The translations under genes and the position numbers were made by a program. 64,000 nt of DNA from Candidatus Endonucleibacter bathymodioli. Its GTDB lineage: Bacteria > Pseudomonadota > Gammaproteobacteria > Pseudomonadales > Endozoicomonadaceae. Shown here piece after piece: positions 18,201 to 27,800 of this stretch. The stretch is from positions 1-64,000 of the forward strand of contig JASXSV010000009.1 in NCBI GenBank assembly GCA_030674915.1, read 5' to 3'. Each line of letters opens with the position of its first letter. Within the stretch, counting starts at the first letter, position 1. The notes under the pieces are model-generated. The model saw only the letters and a program-made list of their open reading frames with translations. It was not told the DNA's origin and ran no database searches.

Positions 18201-20383
18201 GTCTGCCTTTGACTCTCTCTTTGCTCTTGTTCGCGCTGCTGGAGAAATTTACGCCTTAACAGACCACCTGGGTCATCTGGAATGGTTCTCAGCCAGCTCT
18301 CCAAGGCTTGCTGTTCTACGGTTTGAGGCTCCTCATCAGTTATATTTGCGGATGATGTATCTGAATTTTCTCCTTGATCAGACGAAGGCAACTCCTGCTG
18401 GGATGATGGTGTTTGCTCAAGGTTGCTTTCGTCTTCATTCGGAGGCTCCTGTACGTTGTTTTGAGCAGCTTTTGAATTTTCATCATTACCCTGCTGACCC
18501 TGCTGACCCTGTTGACCCTGCTGGCCTTGCTGACCTTGCTGACCTTGCTGATCTTTCTTATCTTCCTGACCTTGCTGATCTTTCTTATCTTCCTGACCTT
18601 GCTGATCTTTCTTATCTTCCTGACCTTGCTGATCTTTCTTATCTTCCTGACCTTGCTGATCTTTCTTATCTTCCTGACCTTGCTGATCTTTCTTATCTTC
18701 CTGACCTTGCTGATCTTTCTTATCTTCCTGACCTTGCTGATCTTTCTTATCTTCCTGATCTTTCTTATCTTTCTTATCTTTCTTATCTTCCTGATCTTCC
18801 TGATCTTCCTGATCTTCCTGATCTTCCTGATCTTTCTTATCTTCCTGATCTTCCTGATCTTTCTTATCTTCCTGATCTTTCTTATCTTCCTGATCTTTCT
18901 TATCTTTCTTATCTTTCTTATCTTGCTGATCTTTCTTATCTTTCTTATCTTGCTGATCTTTCTTATCTTGCTGATCTTTCTGCTGTTTTTCTTGCTCTTC
19001 CAATAGTTTCTCGATTAATTCTTTGTTGAACCGGATATCTTTTTTTAATGATTCGCTCTTTACTTCCTCCGTAGCAAGCTTGTCCAGAGCTTTTTTATAA
19101 TTACTAATCGCTTCTTTTAGCTGACCTGCTTTTGCCAAGGAGTTAGCTTGATTGTATAAATGACTTGCCGAATCTGAGGAGCCAAATAATTTTGCCGACT
19201 CTGTGTATTTTTGCGCCCGGTAAAGTGCTTCTGCTTTCCAGTCAGGATCTTGAAAGAGCTCGGAGGCTTCTGAATACTCACCCTTTTCAAGAGCTATCGC
19301 TGCACGTTGGTTTTGATTCTTCCAGAGAGACCCCCAATCCATTGCCATTGCCGGTTTCGTTTGAGGATAAAGAATGGCAACCAATACAAGAGTTAACCAA
19401 CCTTTTCGAAATGCACCCAGCATAAAAGGTAGTAAAAGTAGCACAAGCCAGAACCCTACATCATGCCACTGGTCGAACTGTCTTTCTACTTGAATAACCT
19501 CTGTATCTTTGGATATTGTAGGCAAAGTAAAATTGAGATCTTCATTATCAATCGTTAAATCATGGTATGATCCTTTATTTTTTTGCGCAAGCTCAATCAT
19601 GTTATCCCTCTCTAGTTGTGGAATAACAATATTTCCATAATCATCTTTAAGGAACCCGCCCTGAGACTGAGCGATAGGTGCGCCCTGCTCCGAGCCTAGA
19701 CCAATCACAGATAGTGAATGACCAGAACGTTGCAGTATCGATTCTATTTCCTGTGTTTCACTGTTACTGACCTGATCAGTAATTAGTAAAACACTTCCGG
19801 CTTTTGCTGCTCCTTGCTTAAGTAAGTTCATAGCTAGCCCAATACCCGCAGACGGATTCTTTCCAGGGGTAGGCATTATTTCTGGATTTAGTGCTTTAAC
19901 TAAATTAGCAAGGGTTCTACTGTCATCTGTCAGAGGTGCAACTGTGTGCGCTGATCCAGAGTAAACTACTAACCCAGTTAAACCCTCTTTTCTGATCTGA
20001 AAAAGATCAAAGAGTTTGTATTTTAAGCGTACCAATCTGCTTGGTTTAATATCAGTGGCAAGCATATTCATGGACATATCAACAACAACAACCAATGGTT
20101 GTTGGGTTTTACTTATTGGTACTGGTATCTTTTCCCATGTTGGTCCAGATAAAGCAATACAGGCTATAATCCAGCTAGCCATCAACCAATACAAAGACGG
20201 GCGATTGTGTTTGCTACCTTTTTCCAACAGATGAGGTAGCAGATGTGGAGCTATAATATTTTTCCAATTGTTTTTTTGCAGTATCTTTTGTCTAAGCAAT
20301 ATAACCAATATTATGGCTGGGACAATCATGGTTAGCCACAAGGGACGGAGGAAATGAAAATTATCCCACAACATCATGATCAT
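18194..20383 (-). CDS. batB: BatB-BatC fusion: VWA domain, TPR and long repeat tail
   Basis: This 729-residue inner-membrane protein has membrane segments near residues 13-31 and 65-80, then a von Willebrand factor A domain, another segment near residues 310-350, and TPR-like helices (about 375-450, ALYRAQKYTESAKLF, LYNQANSLAKAGQLKEAISN). A very long low-complexity stretch of Lys/Asp/Gln/Glu (about 465-630) precedes a Q-rich, acidic C-terminus. The metal site reads D102-M-S104-M-N106, so the usual DxSxS has Asn in the last place. BatB and BatC are separate genes in some bacteria; here they are joined. The start overlaps the batA stop by ATGA. The low-complexity tail is encoded by tandem DNA repeats and could vary in length. 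Confidence 0.88.
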   Translation of the reverse strand: MIMMLWDNFHFLRPLWLTMIVPAIILVILLRQKILQKNNWKNIIAPHLLPHLLEKGSKHNRPSLYWLMASWIIACIALSGPTWEKIPVPISKTQQPLVVVVDMSMNMLATDIKPSRLVRLKYKLFDLFQIRKEGLTGLVVYSGSAHTVAPLTDDSRTLANLVKALNPEIMPTPGKNPSAGIGLAMNLLKQGAAKAGSVLLITDQVSNSETQEIESILQRSGHSLSVIGLGSEQGAPIAQSQGGFLKDDYGNIVIPQLERDNMIELAQKNKGSYHDLTIDNEDLNFTLPTISKDTEVIQVERQFDQWHDVGFWLVLLLLPFMLGAFRKGWLTLVLVAILYPQTKPAMAMDWGSLWKNQNQRAAIALEKGEYSEASELFQDPDWKAEALYRAQKYTESAKLFGSSDSASHLYNQANSLAKAGQLKEAISNYKKALDKLATEEVKSESLKKDIRFNKELIEKLLEEQEKQQKDQQDKKDQQDKKDKKDQQDKKDKKDKKDQEDKKDQEDKKDQEDQEDKKDQEDQEDQEDQEDQEDKKDKKDKKDQEDKKDQQGQEDKKDQQGQEDKKDQQGQEDKKDQQGQEDKKDQQGQEDKKDQQGQEDKKDQQGQEDKKDQQGQQGQQGQQGQQGQQGQQGNDENSKAAQNNVQEPPNEDESNLEQTPSSQQELPSSDQGENSDTSSANITDEEPQTVEQQALESWLRTIPDDPGGLLRRKFLQQREQEQRESQRQTW
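18493..18985 (-). repeat. Coding tandem repeats in batB/C
   Basis: A 27-base unit (plus strand CTGACCTTGCTGATCTTTCT, then TATCTTC) repeats about eight times between 18535 and 18750, flanked by 9-base units of TGATCTTTC, TTATCTTCC and TGACCTTGC. The encoded peptide is QEDKKDQQG and shorter KKD/QED/QQG units. All units are multiples of three, so gain or loss keeps the reading frame. Confidence 0.9.
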
Positions 20384-21408
20384 GAGAGCCTCCGACTAGA
20401 ATAGCTAACAACAGGTAACACATGAATGAATGCCATTAGCAAACTGATTATCAAGGCCAGCGCCAGAGGCCATGGATAAAGTGATTGCTCTGGACGGAAA
20501 ACCTCTTCTTCTTGATCTACAGGTTCGAGTTTATCAAGGAGTTTATAAATTTTATCAAGTTCGCTAGTATCTCTAGCTCTAAAATATTTCCCCTTTGTTA
20601 GAGTAGCTATTTCCCTCAAGGTTTTTTCATCAAGGTCTGCGGATGGGTTAACTGTTCTGGCTCCAATTGATGAACCAAACAGACCCGGCTGTACCATCTC
20701 TTCCGCACCTATGCCAATGGAGTATATCTTGATCTGCTCCTCTTGAGCTAACTTGGCTGCCTGTATCGGAGTAATCTGCCCAGCAGTGTTGGCGCCATCG
20801 GTGAGTAATATTAATACTCTACTATCTTCTGGCCGAGTACGAAGATGCTTAACCGCAAGACCTATCGCATCCCCAATGGCAGTTTTATTTCCGGCCATAC
20901 CAATGTCGGCTTCATCCATTAATGTTTGTACAGTTTTACGGTCAAACGTTAGGGGGGTTTGTAAATAGGCCTGACTACCAAAGAGAATAAGCCCTATACG
21001 ATCTCCGTTACGACGTTCAATAAAATCCGAGAGCACCCATTTTGTCGCCGATAGCCGGTCAACCTCCTGATTATTGACCGCCATGTCTCTGATTTCCATA
21101 CTGCCAGAGAGATCAACAGCCAACATGAGATCACGACCTGATCCTTTCAGTTGAACTGGCTCTCCAAGCCATTTTGGTTGACTAGCAGTCAGCAATAATA
21201 GCAACCACATAGACCAAAGAGTGAACAATATTTTGCGACTGCTGCGACTATCATTAAGTACGCAGGCCGAGGTGGTATTAACCAGCTCACGGTAAAAAGG
21301 AATACGCAATGCCTGCTCGTTAATTTTAGCGGCTGGCGGTATTAATTTGTATATCAGCAGAGGAGCAGGGATTGCTAAAAATACCCAGGGCCATTCCAGT
21401 TCAAGCAT
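20380..21408 (-). CDS. batA: BatA-like VWA-domain membrane protein
   Basis: The 342-residue protein has N-terminal membrane segments (residues about 5-25 and 58-75), a von Willebrand factor A domain with an intact metal site DLSGS (99-103) and LILLTDGANTAGQITP, and a C-terminal membrane segment (about 310-335). It is thought to display a metal-dependent binding domain on the outer face of the inner membrane for the MoxR/Bat system. It overlaps the upstream DUF4381 gene by 8 bases and the downstream batB gene by 4, so the genes are translated together. Confidence 0.92.
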   Translation of the reverse strand: MLELEWPWVFLAIPAPLLIYKLIPPAAKINEQALRIPFYRELVNTTSACVLNDSRSSRKILFTLWSMWLLLLLTASQPKWLGEPVQLKGSGRDLMLAVDLSGSMEIRDMAVNNQEVDRLSATKWVLSDFIERRNGDRIGLILFGSQAYLQTPLTFDRKTVQTLMDEADIGMAGNKTAIGDAIGLAVKHLRTRPEDSRVLILLTDGANTAGQITPIQAAKLAQEEQIKIYSIGIGAEEMVQPGLFGSSIGARTVNPSADLDEKTLREIATLTKGKYFRARDTSELDKIYKLLDKLEPVDQEEEVFRPEQSLYPWPLALALIISLLMAFIHVLPVVSYSSRRLS

Positions 21409-21877
21409 GGTGTTTCTTTATCCAGCTTATTGTTAGTGGGTGGAGTTGAGTTACATCCGGTTCTTGATCAGGCTTAAAGCGGTTTGCACCTAAAGCCTCA
21501 GCGGTTACGCTTTTAAACTCCTCATTACCAGATGATCGATATAAAAAGTCCAGCCACTCTTTGCCGTTAAGGCTAGCAATATCCTGGCGAGGAAATATAT
21601 GTAACGCTACTTTTTTAAGAAGACGGTTACAGTCATGAGCAAATAACCGGTTATTGCCGTGATTAGTGTAATTATGGAAAACTCGCTTGGCCTGTTTGAG
21701 ACCAGTTCTGCGGTAACGATTCTTACGACGATGGTTGACAATAACCATTAAGACCAGCAGAATGATAGCCATCAGGCTACCTGCAACAAACCACCAGCCT
21801 GCTGCCGGAGGCCAATAGCCAATAGCATCAGGAAGCTGATTTGGTCGAAGCTGTTCCAAAAATGTCTGCTGATCCAC
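21401..21877 (-). CDS. DUF4381 membrane protein
   Basis: The 158-residue protein has a Pro-rich N-terminus (LRPNQLPDAIGYWPPAAGWW), which is the signature of this family, and one membrane segment (residues about 28-47). The rest is a basic cytoplasmic domain. It lies between the DUF58 and BatA genes, its usual place in such operons. The exact role is unknown. Confidence 0.88.
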   Translation of the reverse strand: MDQQTFLEQLRPNQLPDAIGYWPPAAGWWFVAGSLMAIILLVLMVIVNHRRKNRYRRTGLKQAKRVFHNYTNHGNNRLFAHDCNRLLKKVALHIFPRQDIASLNGKEWLDFLYRSSGNEEFKSVTAEALGANRFKPDQEPDVTQLHPLTISWIKKHHA

Positions 21878-21983
21878 TGATTAACGCCTCCACCATTGAT
21901 ATCTGCACTTTAACTTTACGAATTCCACACACGATCTATCTTTATTTTCAGGATTCGCATCTGCGACTCTTGCTATATAGTGT

Positions 21984-22937
21984 CTAGATCTCACTTTTTA
22001 AGCTTCCCAGATGTGATGACGGTCGCTTTGCAGAAAACCGAAGTAAAAGCTGAGGGACTGTTTCCTTACCAGATGAGATCTGTGTTAAAGGTATTCGATA
22101 CTCCCTCAGTCGTCTTTGAATCTTCTTTGTCTGGGCCTGCTGGTAATCTCTGAACTGTTGGCGATGATTACGCTTGCGGCTATCAAGGGTGTAACGATGA
22201 ACACCATTGGTAACGACATAGGTGTCTGGCTTTGGTAGCTCCTGCTCTAAGGGGTCAGAGATTTGGAAAGCGATAATTTCACAGTGCCGTCTGAGCTGGG
22301 CCATCAACTGTGTAGCATCATCATTCAGATCTTTAAAGTCACTAATAATAAATATTTGAGTACCAGGATGAGCCACCCTGCGCGCATGGCGCAAGGCCTT
22401 AGAAAAGTAGCCTGTCGGAGCCTGAGATGGTGCTGCTGACAGATGTAATTGATTGTTAAGCTCTTCTGCCTTCTGTAAAAAATGGATCAGTGCCGTTTTT
22501 GAGTGCTTTGGCCGAATATTACAGAGACTCTTTTCATTAAATATAACCCCTCCAATTCGGTCGCCATGGTACAATGTAGCCCAAGATAGCATAGCTGCAA
22601 TTTCGCAAGCCGTAACGGACTTGAAATTTAGTTGACTACCAAAAAACAACGAATGACTTTGATCAAGTATTATTAAAACAGGACGTTCTCTTTCCTCTCG
22701 AAAAACTTTAGTATGGGGCTTCGATCGACGAGCCGTCACCCGCCAGTCGATGGTACGGATATCATCTCCGGGCTGATAAGCACGGACTTCATCAAAATCG
22801 ATACCGCGTCCTTTATAAGAAGAAAGCGAGCCTCCTGCTAGCTGACTTTTGGGAACAGTATTTCGGAATATATTAAGCTTCCGAGCCTTCAAGCGCAGCT
22901 GAATTAATTCTTTCAACTCAGAATAGATACCGTTCAT
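21984..22937 (-). CDS. DUF58 domain protein
   Basis: The 317-residue cytoplasmic protein has the family signature RAYQPGDDIRTIDWRVTAR (residues about 52-70) and a VWA-like domain starting VLIILDQSHSL; the metal-site-like triad is D-Q-S-H-S. DUF58 proteins pair with MoxR ATPases. It begins 20 bases after moxR and is followed by a 106-base gap before the DUF4381 gene. Confidence 0.92.
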   Translation of the reverse strand: MNGIYSELKELIQLRLKARKLNIFRNTVPKSQLAGGSLSSYKGRGIDFDEVRAYQPGDDIRTIDWRVTARRSKPHTKVFREERERPVLIILDQSHSLFFGSQLNFKSVTACEIAAMLSWATLYHGDRIGGVIFNEKSLCNIRPKHSKTALIHFLQKAEELNNQLHLSAAPSQAPTGYFSKALRHARRVAHPGTQIFIISDFKDLNDDATQLMAQLRRHCEIIAFQISDPLEQELPKPDTYVVTNGVHRYTLDSRKRNHRQQFRDYQQAQTKKIQRRLREYRIPLTQISSGKETVPQLLLRFSAKRPSSHLGSLKSEI

Positions 22938-22957
22938 TATTCAGCCCCCTGCTTTCG

Positions 22958-23923
22958 TTATGCTACTGGTACAATTTGAAGTAACAGATCGATAATCTGA
23001 TCGGCATTTTTATCCTCTGACTCTGCTTCAAAGGATAAGATCAATCGGTGTCGTAGCACATCATGGGCAATAGCTTGCACATCGTCAGGATTGACATAAT
23101 TTCTTCCATGAAGCCAAGCATGAGCGCGTGCACAACGATCCAGTGAAATCGTACCCCTAGGGCTTGCCCCATATTCAATCCAGTTAGCCAGCTTTGAATG
23201 ATAAGACGCTGGGTGTCGCGTAGCATTGATCAATTGTACTATATATTCTTCAACCACTGGATCCATATGAGCGGCCAATACCTCTTGCCTTGCCTCTAAA
23301 ATTTGTGCCTGTGTAACAAGCTCACTCATGACTGCAGCTGCTTTCTTCATGGCTTCGCCTCGAGCCAGCTGTAGAATTTTCTTTTCCGCACTTACGGAGG
23401 GATAATCAAGCCGAACATGCATTAGAAAACGATCAAGCTGCGCCTCCGGAAGAGGGTAGGTTCCTTCCTGCTCAATGGGATTTTGAGTTGCCATTACCAT
23501 AAAAATTTTGGGCAACGGGTAAGTTTTTCGGCCAACGCTGACCTGCCTTTCTGCCATAGCCTCTAGCAAGGCTGACTGTACTTTGGCTGGAGCCCGGTTT
23601 ATTTCATCAGCAAGCACTAGATTGTGAAATATCGGACCCGGCTGAAATCGGAAACTACTATCTTCAGGAATATAAATATCGGTTCCTGTTACATCAGCAG
23701 GTAGAAGGTCCGGAGTAAATTGAATCCGATGGAAGTTGCCATCAAGGCCGTCAGCCAAAGCTTTAATAGCACGAGTCTTGGCAAGCCCAGGGGCACCTTC
23801 TACCAAAAGATGGCCATCACCAAGAAGTGCGATAAGCAGACGGTTGACCAAATGTTCCTGCCCAATTACACAGGCGGACAGGTAGTCTTTAAGGTAGCTC
23901 AGCGTATTAAGATTATTAGACAT
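22958..23923 (-). CDS. moxR: MoxR-family AAA+ ATPase
   Basis: The 321-residue ATPase is the first gene of the minus-strand Bat operon. Walker A is EGAPGLAKT (residues 42-50), Walker B is LVLADEINRAP, and sensor-type segments ATQNPIEQEGTYPLPEAQLD and GASPRG follow. MoxR proteins act as chaperones for maturation of partner complexes, here probably the VWA-domain proteins that follow. Confidence 0.95.
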   Translation of the reverse strand: MSNNLNTLSYLKDYLSACVIGQEHLVNRLLIALLGDGHLLVEGAPGLAKTRAIKALADGLDGNFHRIQFTPDLLPADVTGTDIYIPEDSSFRFQPGPIFHNLVLADEINRAPAKVQSALLEAMAERQVSVGRKTYPLPKIFMVMATQNPIEQEGTYPLPEAQLDRFLMHVRLDYPSVSAEKKILQLARGEAMKKAAAVMSELVTQAQILEARQEVLAAHMDPVVEEYIVQLINATRHPASYHSKLANWIEYGASPRGTISLDRCARAHAWLHGRNYVNPDDVQAIAHDVLRHRLILSFEAESEDKNADQIIDLLLQIVPVA

Positions 23924-24240
23924 AAAATATCATCAGTATTGTTTTGCATTTTGCATCCTGCCCAGTTTAAGGTGTTTCCAAACATTAGGATCACACCTCT
24001 CACCTCGGAAGCCCATGGACCACATTACAAGGAAAGTCCCTGTGCGTATTAATAAATCACTCTGACTATAAAAATAGTCTAGTTAACAGAAATACTACAA
24101 CTTTCTATTTGAATTTACGTTCTGCTGACAATAGATAATAAAGTGGTCCGCTCGTTTAGTTAACCATAAAAGAGAATAATAAATAATATTTTTTATGTGT
24201 CACACCGAGACCACCGCATAACACATATAGGTAAGTGGTT

Positions 24241-24325
24241 TGTACGAAGAGTTTGGACCGTATTGTAAAGGATTTTTGCATGCCTATATTTCACCAAAAT
24301 ATTGATCTACTTTGTTGAGTTATGA
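24241..24325 (+). repeat. Dispersed repeat B, copy 2
   Basis: TACGAAGAGTTTGGACCGTA, then TTGTAAAGGATTTTTGCATG and TTTCACCAAAATATTGAT...TTGTTGAG match the reverse complement of 13030-13115. Confidence 0.6.
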
Positions 24326-24621
24326 TGAGGTTGCATTCCAATACTATTAAAGGCGAGAGCATACATCATTACTTACATCGCTGTCGGTATCAGTAGTTGA
24401 TATTGACTACCTGCCAATAGCAGCTTCCATTTCATATTATCTCTCATAAGTATGTAGAAAGACTGACTCATCGCATAGCTATTGGTTTATTGGCAGGCCC
24501 CATTAGATTCTATTAGGTATTTCTGCCCAGATTATTATACTATATCTGTGTTTTTATCTGTGTTTTTAACATCCCTGCTATGCTGGATAGACGACAGCTA
24601 CATCAGCTGCCAATAGAGGTG

Positions 24622-24658
24622 TAGGTTAGGAGGCACATGAACGAAGCCTCCCTAGCCT
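24622..24658. promoter_or_regulatory. GC-rich hairpin upstream of gdhB
   Basis: TAGGTTAGGAGGC and GCCTCCCTAGCCTA can pair around a 10-base loop. It is not followed by a T-run, so a terminator is uncertain; a leader structure or relic is also possible. Confidence 0.35.
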
Positions 24659-24827
24659 AAATTATCAGTGCTTTTAGAATATCTACCTAGAGATGAATCA
24701 CTTAAGATAGACCAAAAGTAATTAAAGTACAGATAGACGTCCAAAAAGTGAAACCACTGTTATGGTGACTACTGTAGCGCACAAATTTTAATAATGCATA
24801 CCGGTTTTGCTTGCATGGAGAAGTATT

Positions 24828-27800
24828 ATGGGACATTTAGAGACAACGGAACGTAAAGAGACCCTTGACAGGTTACTGGGTGAGCTGACTGATCAGATCA
24901 AACCGGAAGAAACTGAGAGCATCAGAAGTTTTATTTATCTCTTTTACGCCATGGACTCGCGCAAGGATTTATTAGGTGGTGACAGACGGGAGCTACTGGG
25001 TTCTACTTTGTCGTTTTGGAAGTTTATGGAACACCATGATCTCAAACAACCAAAAATAGAAGTTTTCAACCCAAACCACTCATTACATGGCTGGCACTCG
25101 ACTCATTCGATTGTTCGCATTCTTCACAGAGATATTCCTTTTCTTGTTGACTCTGTGCGGATGAAGCTCCACGATTACCAGACAGCCATTCATCTGGTCA
25201 GAAATGGCACTTTGCTATGCCCAAGAAACGCTGACAATAAAAGAACTCTTAATACTAAAGACCTGGCTCTATCCTCTAAAGAAGCCTTTCTTCACATTGA
25301 AATTGATCGTATTGAAAATAACGATGAACTAGCTATCTTGCAAGAACAGCTTATAGCTGTTCTTGCAGATACTGTTACGGTTGTTGATGATTATCAGGCC
25401 ATGGTCGCAAAAGTCTCAACAGTGATGCAGGCTATAAAGAAGGCTGGAGAAACAGAAGTTCAAAGTTTTCTCAACTGGCTATTATCAAACCGTTTTACGT
25501 TTCTGGGATTTGAAGAGTTGCATGAGGTTAACAAGGGCAACAAGCGAGTAGTGGTAAAATCCAGTGATAGCTTGCTAGGACTATTGAGGCCAAAGCATCT
25601 AGGATCGCTGGGTCAAGAGAATCTTGAACCTGATATAGCAAAAGATTTTTCAGAACATAAAAACTGTTTGTCATTTTCCAAGGCCGCAGTGCGCTCTAAC
25701 GTTCATAGGCCGGCTTATCCCGACTTCATTGCTATTAGACAGTTTGATGCAACAGGAAACGTCATATTAGAGAGTCGCATTGTCGGATTATATACATCGC
25801 CAGTTTATCGGGAGAGTCCCAGTCAGATACCTTATATCAGGAATAAAATCAAGGCTATTTTACAAAGGGCAAACCTAGACGATAAAAGTCATCACGGCAA
25901 AGAACTTCGCCAAATTCTGGAGATATTTCCCCGGAACGAGCTATTTCAGACAGATGAAGTAACGCTTTATGAAACTGTCATGGCTATTTTGCGTATTCAA
26001 GAAAGAAAACAGGTCAAAATCTTTATTCGTCAAGATGCATCTGGACCGTTTTGCTCAGTTTTGCTATTCGTGCCTAGGGAAATGTACAGCACCAGTTTTC
26101 GTATCCGTGTAGAAAAAATTCTTTGGCACAGACTGCAGGCGGTTGATTCCGAATTTACAACTTATTTCTCTGAGTCGGTACTGGCTCGGGTACACTTCAT
26201 CCTCAAACTAAAGGGCAGAATTGAGTATAACCGAAATAGCATAAACGAAGAAATAGCTCAGGCTGCATCGACTTGGGAGGATGAATTTTCTAGTATTATT
26301 TTGGAATTATACGGTGAAGCGAAAGGCAACAGGCTGATATCTATTTATGGCAATGGCTTTAGCGCTGGGTACAGAGAAGGATTTACTCCCCAGTCGGCGG
26401 CCGAAGATGTAAGTCACTTTGAAAAAATCAATATGGAAATGCCTATTTCTATGGGCTTCTACCGGGAACTGGATGATGACCCGAGTGTGATCCATTTTAA
26501 ATTGTACCACCTAGTTGAGCCTTTGCCTCTCGCAGACCAGATTCCCATCATCGAGAACTTAGGATTGAGAGTACTGGGTGAAACCCCCTATCTCATTCAC
26601 AGAAATAGTGGCGAAGTCATCTGGGTGCACGACTTTCTTTTGAGTCTTGGCGACAATCAAAATGTTGACATTCAAAAAACTCTGCCTGTCTTTCGAGAAT
26701 CATTTGAAAAAATATGGTTTGGCCTAGCCGAAAGTGACCGATTTAATCGCTTGGTATTAGCTGCTGGTCTGGATTGGCGGAAAGTGAGCATGCTCAGAAC
26801 CTGTGCACGCTATTTGAAGCAAATAAAGGTTGGATTTAGTCAAGGTTATATTGCATCTACCTTAAACAGCAATATAACCATTACCAAAATGTTGGTGGCA
26901 TTGTTTGATACACGTTTCAACCCTGATTTGGGGCTCTCAAAAGCTGAAAGACTGGCAATGCAACAACATATTAAAAAATCTATTCTGGAAGCTTTGGACG
27001 ATGTTTCTATACTGAGTCAAGATTTTATTCTACGTAAAATACAAAGCATTATATCAGCTATTTTGAGAACTAGTTTTTATCAGCTGAACGACAACGGTGA
27101 ATATAAGCCTTATATTGCCATTAAACTATCAGCTAGAGACATTGAAGGCATCCCTAAACCTGTACCATTGTATGAAATATTTGTTTACTCCCCAAGGTTT
27201 GAGGGCGTGCACCTACGTGGTGGTAAAGTCGCCAGAGGAGGATTGCGCTGGTCTGACCGGATTGAAGATTTTAGGACAGAAATATTGGGCCTAGTCAAAG
27301 CTCAACAAGTGAAAAATGCCCTAATTGTTCCGGTTGGCGCCAAAGGTGGCTTTGTGCCTAAGCTGTTATCCCCAGGAGATGACCGTGAAACGATTCATAC
27401 TGAGGGTACGGCTTGCTACAAAAATTTTATTCGGGCACTGCTTGATGTCACTGATAATCTTGTGGATGGTTCTGTCATTCATCCTAAAAACGTTATTTCC
27501 TATGATGATGATGATATCTATTTAGTTGTCGCAGCCGACAAAGGCACAGCCACTTTCTCTGATATTGCAAACAATATTGCTGAAGAATATAACTTTTGGC
27601 TTGGTGATGCTTTTGCTTCTGGTGGGAGCGTAGGATATGACCATAAAAAGATGGGTATTACTGCAAAAGGAGCCTGGGTATCTGTACAACGACACTTCCG
27701 TGAAAAAGGTATTAATGCTCAGTCAGACAAAATATCTGTGATTGGCATAGGGGACATGGCTGGTGATGTGTTTGGCAACGGTACTTTATTGTCCGAGTCT

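Larger units (their letters stand above)
23924..24827. other. Divergent gap between moxR and gdhB
   Basis: About 900 bases with no intact gene. It must hold the promoters of the two divergent transcription units. It contains repeat B (24241-24325) and a GC-rich hairpin (24622-24658). No other element was recognised. Confidence 0.45.

Noticed and set aside
18493..18985. Regular repeats that might suggest a CRISPR array
   Set aside because: Units are directly adjacent with no unique spacers and lie in the coding frame of batB/C.
18082..19029. Two long plus-strand frames over the batB/C repeats, one encoding Leu/Ile/Phe repeats
   Set aside because: They are antisense frames kept open by the tandem repeats of the real minus-strand gene; the translations are pure repeat.
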